Source: Aquipseudomonas alcaligenes
GTDB taxonomy: Bacteria; Pseudomonadota; Gammaproteobacteria; Pseudomonadales; Pseudomonadaceae
Length of the DNA stretch: 64,000 nucleotides
Assembly: GCF_003205495.1 (NCBI RefSeq)
Contig: NZ_QJRX01000007.1
Location: 1 to 64,000 of the forward strand
Direction: 5' to 3'
Below the pieces are notes generated by a model. That model worked only from the letters and a program-made list of their open reading frames with translations. It did not search any database and was not told where the DNA came from. Numbering within the stretch: position 1 is the stretch's first letter; every line of letters starts with the position of its first letter. Positions 56,795-64,000 of this stretch are shown one piece after another. Made by a program: the position numbers and the translations under genes.

Positions 56795-57022
56795 TCAGAT
56801 CGGCGGAGGGAAGCTGCTGGTATGCGCAGCTACGAGCATGCGCTGCCGTAGCGCCTTACGGGCCTCAGCCTGCTCGCGGATAAGATCCAGGCGGCGATTT
56901 AGGGTCGTGTGGTGACGGAAGCTCTCAGGCGCGAACAAGGCCCACAAAAGTATGGTCGGCAGCAATGCCAGTAACAGAACGAACTGCCTGATGGTGACCG
57001 ACTGACGTTGATCCTGCTGCAA
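56795..57022 (-). CDS. Possible small single-pass membrane protein
   Basis: This open frame of up to 75 codons encodes one clear membrane helix (about residues 12-31, FVLLLALLPTILLWALF). It is followed by a charged, helical segment (about 38-63). It begins with TTG and has no visible ribosome-binding site, so it may be a remnant of a longer membrane sensor rather than a real gene. The amphipathic downstream helix and codon use are compatible with coding. Confidence 0.3.
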   Translation of the reverse strand: MQQDQRQSVTIRQFVLLLALLPTILLWALFAPESFRHHTTLNRRLDLIREQAEARKALRQRMLVAAHTSSFPPPI

Positions 57023-57141
57023 AACACAAGCACGGGATATTGCGCTGTCCCCCTATGCTCGCACTCGGCGTCACTGGCTCCGGGTGAGAGCTACCTCCCC
57101 CCACATTCTCGGCATCGGGGATGAAGGCTAATCAATCCTGT

Positions 57142-57168
57142 TTGCAGTAAATTATCATTTTATATAAA
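57142..57168 (+). promoter_or_regulatory. Putative promoter with Fur-box-like element for the Fhu operon
   Basis: A -35-like TTGCAG (57142-57147) and a -10-like TATAAA (57163-57168) are 15 bases apart. The spacer AAATTATCATTTTAT shares its core TATCATT with the Fur consensus, although the full 19-base match is only about half. The position, 34-60 bases before the first siderophore-uptake gene, makes iron repression plausible. Confidence 0.35.
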
Positions 57169-57201
57169 GTCGCCGGCCTGCTCGGATGCCAAGGATTGTT
57201 T

Positions 57202-57969
57202 ATGTTCCGACTCGATGCAGTCAGCTTCAGCCTGGCGGAGCGCACTCTTCTGCAACCGTTGTCGCTCGACATCCCCCAGGGCCAGATGGTCGGTCTGATC
57301 GGCCACAACGGTTCCGGAAAATCCACCCTGTTGAAGATGCTGGCGCGCCAGCAGCCGGCCACTGCCGGCCGCGTGCTGCTGGACGACAAGCCGCTGGATG
57401 AATGGAAGGACCGTGACTTCGCCCGCCAGGTTGCCTACCTGCCGCAGCAGCTGCCGGCTGCCGAAAGCCTGACGGTGCGCGAGTTGGTCGGCTTCGGTCG
57501 CTACCCCTGGCATGGCCTGCTCGGCCGCTTCGGCTCCGAAGACCACGCCAAGGTGCGTGAGGCCATGGAACTCACCGACACCGCGCGCTTCGCCGAGCGC
57601 ATGGTCGACAGCCTGTCCGGCGGTGAACGCCAGCGTGTGTGGCTAGCCATGCTGCTGGCGCAGAACAGCCGCTACCTGCTGCTGGACGAGCCGACCTCGG
57701 CGCTGGACATCGCCCATCAGGTCGACGTGCTGGGCCTGGTGCACAGACTCAGCCAGCAGCTCGGCCTGAGCGTCATCGTGGTGCTGCACGACATCAATAT
57801 GGCCGCGCGCTACTGCGACCGTCTGATCGCCTTGCACAGCGGTCGCCTGCTGCTGGATGGCAGCCCGGCCGAACTGATGACCGACAGCAATCTGGAGGCC
57901 ATCTACGGCCTGCCCATGCAGGTGCTCAGCCATCCGCAGGGCCAGCAACCCATCGCCGTGGTGGTCTGA
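57202..57969 (+). CDS. fhuC: Iron(III)-hydroxamate ABC transporter, ATP-binding protein
   Basis: This 255-residue ABC ATPase of the FhuC/FecE group has Walker A GHNGSGKST, a Q-loop, the signature LSGGERQR, Walker B LLLDEPTSALD and a switch His (VLHDINMAARYCDR). It powers siderophore import through the FhuB permease. The ATG at 57202 follows AAGGA by seven bases. The stop shares a base with the next ATG (TGATG), and the operon is fhuC-fhuD-fhuB. Confidence 0.88.
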   Translation: MFRLDAVSFSLAERTLLQPLSLDIPQGQMVGLIGHNGSGKSTLLKMLARQQPATAGRVLLDDKPLDEWKDRDFARQVAYLPQQLPAAESLTVRELVGFGRYPWHGLLGRFGSEDHAKVREAMELTDTARFAERMVDSLSGGERQRVWLAMLLAQNSRYLLLDEPTSALDIAHQVDVLGLVHRLSQQLGLSVIVVLHDINMAARYCDRLIALHSGRLLLDGSPAELMTDSNLEAIYGLPMQVLSHPQGQQPIAVVV

Positions 57970-58826
57970 TGCGCTGGCTGCTCTGTGTGCTCGCCCTGCT
58001 GGCGGGCCTGGCCCAGGCCGATGCCCATCAGCCGCGCATCGCGGTGATCGACTGGGGCCTGACCGAAACCCTGCTGGGCCTGGGGGTGACGCCCATCGCC
58101 GTGGCCCAGACCGAAGGCTATCGACGCTGGGTGCAGGCGCCCGAGCTGCCGACTTCGGTGGCCGATCTGGGCCTGCGGGTAGAGCCGAACCTGGAGCTGC
58201 TCAGCCAGCTCAAGCCCGACATGATCCTGATCACCCCGCAGTTCGCCGCCAGCCGGCCGCAGCTGGAGCGCATCGCGCCGGTGCATATGCTGGCCATCTA
58301 TACGCCGGAAGCTGAGGCCTACGTCGGCGCCCAGCGGGTGACCCGCGAGCTGGCCGAGTTGCTCGGCCGTGAGGCGCAGGGTGAGGCGATGATCGCGCGC
58401 ATCGACGCCACTATGGCGCGGGTCAAGGAGCACCTGGCCTCGCGGGCATTGCCGCCTTTCTATGTGCTGACCTTCCTCGACGAACGTCATGTGCGCCTGT
58501 TCGGCAAGCAGAGCATCTACCAGGGCGTGCTGGATCGCGTCGGCCTGCGCAACGCCTGGAGCGGCCCGACCAACTACTGGGGCTTCAGCCAGCAGGGCAT
58601 CGAGCGCCTGGCCGAAGAACCCGGCGCCGCCCTGCTCTACCTGGAGCCAATGCCGCCCGGCACCGCCGAGGGCCTGGCAGCCAACGCCCTGTGGCAGCAG
58701 TTGCCGGCCGTGCGCGAGCAGCGCCTGTATGGCCTGCCGCCGGTATGGAGTTTCAACGGCCTGATGGCCGCCGAGCGTTTTGCCAACCTGCTGGAGGCGC
58801 GCCTGGCGCCGGAGATCGCGCCATGA
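57969..58826 (+). CDS. fhuD: Siderophore-binding periplasmic protein, FhuD-like
   Basis: This 285-residue class III substrate-binding protein has a signal peptide (about 1-20). The two lobes are joined by a long helix. Family-like stretches are RIAVIDWGLTETLLGLGV and SWGL/PDMILITPQF near residue 80, and a conserved Arg/Trp pattern at NYWGFSQQG. FhuD binds ferric hydroxamates through Arg and Tyr. It lies between the ATPase and the fused permease, which fixes its role. Confidence 0.87.
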   Translation: MRWLLCVLALLAGLAQADAHQPRIAVIDWGLTETLLGLGVTPIAVAQTEGYRRWVQAPELPTSVADLGLRVEPNLELLSQLKPDMILITPQFAASRPQLERIAPVHMLAIYTPEAEAYVGAQRVTRELAELLGREAQGEAMIARIDATMARVKEHLASRALPPFYVLTFLDERHVRLFGKQSIYQGVLDRVGLRNAWSGPTNYWGFSQQGIERLAEEPGAALLYLEPMPPGTAEGLAANALWQQLPAVREQRLYGLPPVWSFNGLMAAERFANLLEARLAPEIAP

Positions 58827-60838
58827 CCGACCTGCTGGCCCAGGGGCCGCTGCCTACCCGTGCGCGCTTCGGCTTCTCCCGCCACCCTGGCTGGCTGTGT
58901 GGCTTGCTGTTGCTGCTGTCCCTCGGCCTGGCGCTGAGCGATCTCGGCCGACGCCTGCCCCTTGGCGAGTGGCTGGCGGCCATGGCTCGTCCTGCCGAGG
59001 GCGATATGGCGCAGCTGATCCTGCATTTCAGCTGGCTGCCGCGCCTGTGCATGGCCCTGCTCTGCGGCGCCGTGCTGGCCCTGGCCGGGACCCTGATGCA
59101 GCAGGTGTTGCGTAACCCGCTGGCCTCGCCGACCACTCTGGGCGTATCCAGCGGCGCCCAGCTCGGCCTGCTAGTCGCCACGCTGTGGGCGCCCTGGGCG
59201 CTGGACTACGGCCGCGAATGGGTGGCCCTTGCTGGTGGCGGTCTGGCGTCCCTGCTGGTGTTCGCCCTGGCCTGGCGCCGTGCCCTGGCACCGCTGACGC
59301 TGATCCTCGCCGGCCTGGTGGTGACCCTCTACCTGAGCGCACTGAACGTGACCCTGATGCTGGTCCAGCAGCAGGATCTCAATGCCGTATTTATCTGGGG
59401 CTCCGGTTCGCTCAGTCAGAACAGCTGGGGCGGCGTGCAGTTCCTGTTGCCACGCCTGGCCGTCGGCCTGCTGCTCCTGCTGCCGCTGCTGCGCCCGCTG
59501 GCCCTGCTGGAACTGGACGACAGTGGGGTGAAGAGCCTGGGCGTGCCGCTGCGTTTCCTGCGCATCGTCAGCCTGACCCTGTCCGTGTACTTGGCCGCCT
59601 GCGTGGTCAGCGTGGTCGGTGTGATCGGCTTCATTGGCCTGGCCGCGCCGGCCCTGGTGCGCCTACTCGGCGCGCGCAGCTTTGCCCAGCGCCTGGTCTG
59701 GGCGCCACTGCTCGGTGGCCTGCTGCTGTGCGTCACCGACCTGGGTATCCAGCGCCTGGCAGGCAACCTGGCCGAGCTGGTGCCGACAGGCGCTGCCACG
59801 GCTCTTCTCGGCGCGCCGCTGCTGCTCTGGCTGCTGCCGCGCCTGCACCTGGCCGGCGGCCAGCCACAGAGCAATGCCGAGCACAGCTTCGCTCGCCATC
59901 CTTTCCCGGCCCGGCGCCTGCTGCCACTGCTGCTGGCATTGGCCGTCGGCATCGTCCTGGCGCTGGGCCTGGGGCGCGGGCTGGAGGGCTGGAGCTGGAG
60001 CCTCGGCGATGCCGCGCTGCTCGACTGGCGCTGGCCGCGGGTGATGGCCGCCGCCGCTGCCGGCTGCATGCTGGCGCTGGCCGGCTGCATGATCCAGCGC
60101 CTGACCGGCAACCCCATGTCCAGCCCCGAGGTGCTCGGCATCAGTGCCGGCGCCGCGTTGGGGCTGATCGCCCTGCTGTTCCTGCTGCCCTACTCCGGCC
60201 CGCTGGCGCAGCTGGCGCTGGGTGGGCTGGGTGCCGGCCTGACCCTGCTCCTGCTGCTGGGCCTGTCGCGTCGCTCCGGCTTCGCCCCGGAGAAGGTGCT
60301 GCTGATCGGCATCAGCATCACCGCGCTGTTCGATGCCCTGCAGGTGATCCTGCTGGCCGGCGGCGACCCGCGCGGGCAGAACCTGCTCAGCTGGATGTCC
60401 GGCTCCACCTATTTCGTCGGTCCGCAGATGGCGCTCTGGGTGCTGGTCTGCAGCCTGGTCCTGCTGGCCGCTGCCCTGCCCTTCGGCCGCTGGCTGGAAC
60501 TGCTGCCGCTGGGCGAAGGTACGCCACGCGCGCTGGGTGTGCCGCTGGGGCGCGGACGTCTGGTGCTGCTTCTGCTGGCGGCACTGCTGACCGCCGGCGC
60601 CACGCTGATCGTCGGGCCGCTGAGCTTCATCGGCCTGCTGGCACCGCACCTGGCCCGCCTGCTTGGCCTGGCCCGCGCCGTACCGCAATTGCTCGGTGCA
60701 GCGCTGCTCGGTGCGCTGGTGATGGTGGCGGCGGACTGGCTGGGGCGCACCCTGCTGTTCCCCGCGCAGTTGCCGGCTGGCTTGCTGGCCTCCCTGCTGG
60801 GTGGCGCCTACTTCATGCTGTGCCTGTATCGGCGCTGA
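58823..60838 (+). CDS. fhuB: Iron(III)-hydroxamate permease, FhuB-type double permease
   Basis: This 671-residue protein consists of two FecCD-type permease halves in one chain (about 20-345 and 360-670), each with about ten membrane helices. Each half carries a coupling-loop stretch (NPLASPTTLGVSSGAQLG and NPMSSPEVLGISAGAALG). Fused halves are characteristic of FhuB, the hydroxamate-siderophore permease. Single-half permeases serve catecholates, citrate or B12. The ATG overlaps the fhuD stop. Confidence 0.92.
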   Translation: MTDLLAQGPLPTRARFGFSRHPGWLCGLLLLLSLGLALSDLGRRLPLGEWLAAMARPAEGDMAQLILHFSWLPRLCMALLCGAVLALAGTLMQQVLRNPLASPTTLGVSSGAQLGLLVATLWAPWALDYGREWVALAGGGLASLLVFALAWRRALAPLTLILAGLVVTLYLSALNVTLMLVQQQDLNAVFIWGSGSLSQNSWGGVQFLLPRLAVGLLLLLPLLRPLALLELDDSGVKSLGVPLRFLRIVSLTLSVYLAACVVSVVGVIGFIGLAAPALVRLLGARSFAQRLVWAPLLGGLLLCVTDLGIQRLAGNLAELVPTGAATALLGAPLLLWLLPRLHLAGGQPQSNAEHSFARHPFPARRLLPLLLALAVGIVLALGLGRGLEGWSWSLGDAALLDWRWPRVMAAAAAGCMLALAGCMIQRLTGNPMSSPEVLGISAGAALGLIALLFLLPYSGPLAQLALGGLGAGLTLLLLLGLSRRSGFAPEKVLLIGISITALFDALQVILLAGGDPRGQNLLSWMSGSTYFVGPQMALWVLVCSLVLLAAALPFGRWLELLPLGEGTPRALGVPLGRGRLVLLLLAALLTAGATLIVGPLSFIGLLAPHLARLLGLARAVPQLLGAALLGALVMVAADWLGRTLLFPAQLPAGLLASLLGGAYFMLCLYRR

Positions 60839-60867
60839 GGACACCGGGCGCTATCGCGCCCGATATC

Positions 60868-60927
60868 TGTAGCCCGGATGCAATCCGGGAACCGAGCCGC
60901 CTGCATCCCGGATTGTATCCGGGCTAC
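60868..60927. repeat. Inverted pair of REP-like units (BIME-like)
   Basis: Two copies of the CCCGGAT-nnn-ATCCGGG hairpin (60872-60888 and 60907-60923) face each other, with outer arms GTAGCCCGGAT (60869-60879) and ATCCGGGCTAC (60917-60927) that also pair. The copy at 30631 shares the same GTAGCCCGGAT core. It lies between the convergent fhuB and fhuF-like genes and may act as terminator or as a REP-transposase target. Confidence 0.85.
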
Positions 60928-60947
60928 GTTTTAACTCGCGTACCCGA

Positions 60948-61697
60948 TCAATCCAGTACGGCCACACCTTCCGCCGGCGGCTCTTCCAGCAGCGGACAGT
61001 TGTCGCACATCGCCATGCCCAGCTCGTTACGGATGCAGCACAGCTTGCGCTGGCGCCAGGGTGCGCAGCCTTCGCCCTGCGGCACATAGCTGACCGGCTC
61101 GAACAGCGGGTTGCGGCTGCCATCCGGGCGCAGCTTGCTTTCCAGTATCTCGAAACCCTGGGCCAGCATCGGTTTGGGGAACGGCAGGCCGCCGAGCGTC
61201 GACATGAACCACTCGAAGTAGTTGCCGGCGTTGCTCCACAGCACCCGCGCAGCAATCTTGCGATGGGCGCGCAGGCCGTCGATGAAGGGCAGCAGATTGT
61301 CGTCCAGCAGGCCGGAAAAGCGCTCGAAACCGTTGGCTGGCGCCGCAGCCCAGCGCTCACCGGCATGCGGCAGCTTGAAGGCCTCGGGCAGGCCGTCGGC
61401 ACCGACCACCACCTGGATCTCGTCGAACGCCAGTGGCAGTCGCCAGTTGAGGATCAGGCCGGCGGCCAGCACTGGCGGGATCAGGCGCAGGAAATAGTAC
61501 TTCGACCACAGCGACAGCAGCGCGCGGCGGTCGCCCTCGGCATGCTCCGGAGCGAAGCGCAGCATCTGCTCTTCCAGACGCAGGGAGCTGACGAACTCAC
61601 GCCCGGACAGTGCCGGGCGTGGGTCATCCGCAAGGGTCAATACATCGCGGTAATGGGCAAAGGGCCCTTGGAACAGCGGGGCAATGGCCGGGATCAT
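60948..61697 (-). CDS. fhuF: FhuF-like ferric-siderophore reductase
   Basis: This 249-residue protein matches FhuF-type reductases. It ends with the [2Fe-2S]-binding pattern Cys-Cys-x9-Cys-x2-Cys in the CCIRNELG and CDNCPLL stretches. Upstream it has WSKYYFLRLIPP and an NAGNYFEW segment. FhuF reduces ferric hydroxamates in the cytoplasm to release iron. The ATG at 61697 was chosen because the preceding codons overlap the upstream gene. It lies on the strand of the siderophore-synthesis genes and immediately after one of them. Confidence 0.85.
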   Translation of the reverse strand: MIPAIAPLFQGPFAHYRDVLTLADDPRPALSGREFVSSLRLEEQMLRFAPEHAEGDRRALLSLWSKYYFLRLIPPVLAAGLILNWRLPLAFDEIQVVVGADGLPEAFKLPHAGERWAAAPANGFERFSGLLDDNLLPFIDGLRAHRKIAARVLWSNAGNYFEWFMSTLGGLPFPKPMLAQGFEILESKLRPDGSRNPLFEPVSYVPQGEGCAPWRQRKLCCIRNELGMAMCDNCPLLEEPPAEGVAVLD

Positions 61698-61713
61698 CGG
61701 CCCCCCGCCTGGG

Positions 61714-63009
61714 TCAGGCACATGCGCTGGTAACTCCCTGTGTGTGGCGCTGGCGGCGATTATCCAGCAAAGCGTCGACCACTTCCTGCGAACGTATCGC
61801 CAGTACCGACAGCAGGGTATCGCTCAGGCCGTGGCTGGACTCGCAGCAGCCCTGCAGGTAGATACCGGCGCTCATCTGCGGCGGGCAGCACAGGCGGTAG
61901 TCGCGCCCGACGCCTTCGCCGAGATGCGCCTGCAGCCCGGCCAGCAGGCGCTTGTAGCCGTCTCGGCGATAACCGGTGGCCATGACCACTGCGTCGAACA
62001 GGCGATCTTCTCGGCCCTCCGGGCCCTGCAGGGTCAGGCGAACGCCCTCGGCGCCCGCCTCGACTGCCTCGATGCTGCGCTGGGTCAGCAGGCTGTGCGG
62101 CGCATGGCCGGTGACCTTCTGCTGGTACAGGCGATGGTAGATGCTCTCGATCAGATCCAGGTTGACCACCGAGTAGTTGGTCTGGGCGTTGGCCTGGATG
62201 AAGGCCTCGCGCTCTTCCGGCGCCTGGCCGTAGACCACGTCGGTATACGCCGGATCGAAGATCTCGTTGACGAAGGGGCTGTCATCGGCCGGACGCATGG
62301 CCTGACTGCGCATGACCATGGACACTTCGGCATTGGGATAACGCCCGCACAGGTCGCTGAAGATCTCCGCCGCGCTCTGCCCGGAACCGATCACGGCGAT
62401 GCGGCGCGGCTCGGCGATGCCCTGGATCCGCTCCAGATACTGGGCCGAATGGATGACACGGCCATCCTCGCGCAGTGTACGGAACAGCTCCGGCACCGCC
62501 GGTTCGCCGCCGATGCTGACCACAAGGTTACGGGTGATGCGCGCACGGGTGCGGCCATCGGCCAGGCGTGAGATCACCTTGACCCGGCTTACTTCGCCGC
62601 CGTCCAGCACCGGCTCGACGCCTATGACTTCCTCGCCGTAGTGCACCCGTTCGGCGAAGTGGCTGGCAGCCCAGCTCAGGTAGTCGTTGTACTCCAGGCG
62701 CGACGGCGTAAAGGTGCTGATGTTGATGAAGGCCTCCAGACGGCGCTTCTGGTGCAGGTAATTGACGAAGGTGTAGCGGCTGGAGGGGTTGCGCAGCGTG
62801 GCCAGGTCCTTGAGGAAGGAAATCTGCATGCGGCTGTCGTCCAGCAGCATGCCGCCGTGCCATTCGAAGGCCGGCTTCTTCTCCAGGAAGCAGTAGCGCA
62901 GGCCGTGTTCACGCACCCGGCGGTCTTCTTCCAGGGCCACGGCAATGGCCAGGTTGGCAGGGCCGAAGCCCAGCCCGATCACATCGTATTCCAGTGTTTC
63001 TATGCTCAT
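61714..63009 (-). CDS. L-ornithine N5-monooxygenase (PvdA-like)
   Basis: This 431-residue flavin N-hydroxylase makes the hydroxamate precursor N5-hydroxyornithine. It has the FAD motif GLGFGPANLAIA (near 12), the QISFLKDLATLRNP stretch, the NADPH motif IGSGQSAAEIF (near 206) and the family's ATGY motif (in VVMATGYRRDG). The sequence follows PvdA more closely than lysine hydroxylases such as IucD (for example KPADDSPFVNE-like and NYSVVN stretches). It lies between fhuF-like and the IucB-like acyltransferase, so the product is probably acetylated rather than formylated. Confidence 0.9.
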   Translation of the reverse strand: MSIETLEYDVIGLGFGPANLAIAVALEEDRRVREHGLRYCFLEKKPAFEWHGGMLLDDSRMQISFLKDLATLRNPSSRYTFVNYLHQKRRLEAFINISTFTPSRLEYNDYLSWAASHFAERVHYGEEVIGVEPVLDGGEVSRVKVISRLADGRTRARITRNLVVSIGGEPAVPELFRTLREDGRVIHSAQYLERIQGIAEPRRIAVIGSGQSAAEIFSDLCGRYPNAEVSMVMRSQAMRPADDSPFVNEIFDPAYTDVVYGQAPEEREAFIQANAQTNYSVVNLDLIESIYHRLYQQKVTGHAPHSLLTQRSIEAVEAGAEGVRLTLQGPEGREDRLFDAVVMATGYRRDGYKRLLAGLQAHLGEGVGRDYRLCCPPQMSAGIYLQGCCESSHGLSDTLLSVLAIRSQEVVDALLDNRRQRHTQGVTSACA

Positions 63010-63125
63010 GTCAGGCCCCGATCCTCTGCGGATGGTTCATGTGAAGGCCAAGTCAGCCCAGGAGGCGCTCGCCTCGCCCAACCTCATCAGTACACGGCCG
63101 CGCTCGGGCGCGGCTCATCTTGTAG

Positions 63126-64000
63126 TCATGCCAAGCGGCAGCGTTCGAAGAACACCTCGCGGGACTGCACCATGAGTGCCGCGCGCTTGTGCGGGAAATC
63201 GAATTCCTTGGCCTTGTGGTACCCCTGTGCCTGCATGTGACCGATCATCCGGGCGTTGTCCGCGCGAGGTTCGGCAACCACGCGCTGGGTACGCGGATCG
63301 TCGAGGAACAGATAGTGGGTCAGCGCACTCAGCCAGCTGGCCACCTTGTGCGGGCCCCTATGGCTCTCCTCGCCCACCAGCATATGGATGCCGCGGTCGT
63401 AGTCGTCCACATCGAAGAAGGGCGCGATACGGTCTTCCTTGGCCCAATAGGCCTCGTAGTAGGCGAAGGGCTGGTCGTCGAAGCAGCCGATCAGCGTCAG
63501 CACGCGTGGGTCAACGGCCAGTTCCTCCAGGTAGCGGCGATGCTTGGTGAGATCGCCCTCTTCCTGCCAGAACGCCGCCACGCGAGCAGTGTTCTGCCAG
63601 CGATTGAAGCGCTCCAGGTCCTCGTCGATGTCCAGGGTGCGCAGGGATATCCAGGCGCCCAGCGTGGCATCGAAACGCCGATAGACCTCGCCCGCCGGCT
63701 TGGGGGCGCGGCGTGGGTGACGGCGGCCCGTCGGGTGCATGACCATCTGCTGCGGGTAGCCGGCACTGCCGGCAGTGCGCAGGAAGGGCCTCGGCAGCTG
63801 CCAGAACGACCCACGTTCGATACGCAGATCGGCCCCCTCACCCACCAGCAGACCACTGGCCAGCAGGGCCGGGTCGACCGAGTCCAGCTGCAGGCACACG
63901 GCCTGCAGCTGGGTGTCGTTGGCTAAGCACCAGTAGGCCAGTGCCCACAGGGCTTCGGCCTGCTCTTCGACTGCCAGCTCCAGCGGCACCATCAGCCTGC
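63126..64000 (-). CDS. IucB-like hydroxamate N-acyltransferase (5' end outside window)
   Basis: At least 291 residues are visible. The frame is open past the window edge, and the first visible Met (63992) may not be the true start. The C-terminal half is a GNAT acyltransferase of the IucB/AlcB type. Characteristic stretches are GEVYRRFD, IGCFDDQPFAYYEAYWA, EDRI, a HMLVGE and RGPHKVASWL acetyl-CoA region, then TQRVVAEPRADNARM and KEFDFPHKRA. Such enzymes transfer an acyl group, usually acetyl, to the hydroxylamine of hydroxylysine or hydroxyornithine. The order with the N-hydroxylase marks a hydroxamate-siderophore pathway. Confidence 0.88.
   Translation of the reverse strand, partial: RLMVPLELAVEEQAEALWALAYWCLANDTQLQAVCLQLDSVDPALLASGLLVGEGADLRIERGSFWQLPRPFLRTAGSAGYPQQMVMHPTGRRHPRRAPKPAGEVYRRFDATLGAWISLRTLDIDEDLERFNRWQNTARVAAFWQEEGDLTKHRRYLEELAVDPRVLTLIGCFDDQPFAYYEAYWAKEDRIAPFFDVDDYDRGIHMLVGEESHRGPHKVASWLSALTHYLFLDDPRTQRVVAEPRADNARMIGHMQAQGYHKAKEFDFPHKRAALMVQSREVFFERCRLA

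Larger units (their letters stand above)
56470..57201. other. 732-base AT-rich intergenic region with an operator-like palindrome
   Basis: This spacer between the metal ATPase (minus) and the Fhu operon (plus) is clearly richer in A+T than the rest of the window, mainly at 56740-56790 and 57130-57170. It contains the perfect inverted repeat CATAAT-atac-ATTATG (56767-56782). A possible 75-codon frame on the minus strand (56795-57022) is listed separately. The remainder shows no convincing gene. The composition may signal transfer or a regulatory-rich region. Confidence 0.55.

Overview
The window looks like a chromosomal segment of a high-GC Pseudomonas close to the P. aeruginosa / P. alcaligenes / P. 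resinovorans group. This rests on recognisable Pseudomonas gene sets: a Tad pilus cluster, pyrD-rmf-rlmKL, yggL-folE, prmB-aroC-mtnBDC, a Fap amyloid operon beside uppP, and Fhu/PvdA-type iron genes. Coding density is high. I see no insertion sequence, prophage, CRISPR array, tRNA or rRNA, and no obvious broken gene. The only structural RNA recognised is the 4.5S signal recognition particle RNA.

Layout. 1-7067: the right part of a Tad (tight adherence) pilus locus (tadG-like C-terminus, tadE, tadF-like, tadZ, tadA, tadB, tadC, tadD). 7080-11658: an HU protein, a chemoreceptor, ffs, and a membrane sulfatase/LTA-synthase-like enzyme. 11664-15915: an AraC regulator divergent from a monooxygenase-esterase-dehydrogenase operon, arranged like mycobacterial virS-mymA-lipR-Rv3085. 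16159-26904: housekeeping genes (RraB-like, pyrD, rmf, rlmKL, a CHASE-PAS-GGDEF enzyme, dacB, yggL, folE). 26992-36207: an HxlR regulator divergent from an AhpD/CMD protein, then smr, an isochorismatase-like gene, prmB, aroC, an MFS carrier and the methionine-salvage genes mtnB-mtnD-mtnC.

36241-45668: the most interesting part. A two-gene operon pairs a membrane-anchored di-heme c-type protein of the RoxA / fatty-acid dioxygenase type with a membrane-anchored catalase-fold heme protein. Next come a sigma-54 activator and a six-gene operon with the order and sizes of fapABCDEF (functional amyloid). A near-consensus sigma-54 promoter lies just upstream of the amyloid operon, so the adjacent activator is a natural candidate regulator. 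The three putative fibre proteins carry NxAAGxxNQQ-type repeats but no cysteine in their mature parts.

45937-54191: a chemoreceptor coupled to an unknown protein, uppP, a cold-shock/DUF1294 protein, YjbR, DUF1993, an ABC-F ATPase, a parvulin and an orphan PilT/PilU-type ATPase. 54217-64000: metal handling. This holds a P1B-5-type ATPase fused to a hemerythrin domain, a complete FhuC-FhuD-FhuB hydroxamate-siderophore importer, a FhuF-like reductase, an ornithine N5-hydroxylase and the 5'-truncated end of an IucB-like hydroxamate acyltransferase. The last group suggests synthesis, uptake and intracellular release of an acetyl-hydroxamate siderophore.

Gene identities come from reading the sequences. 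No database search was run, and comparisons with PAO1 or other genomes are from memory.
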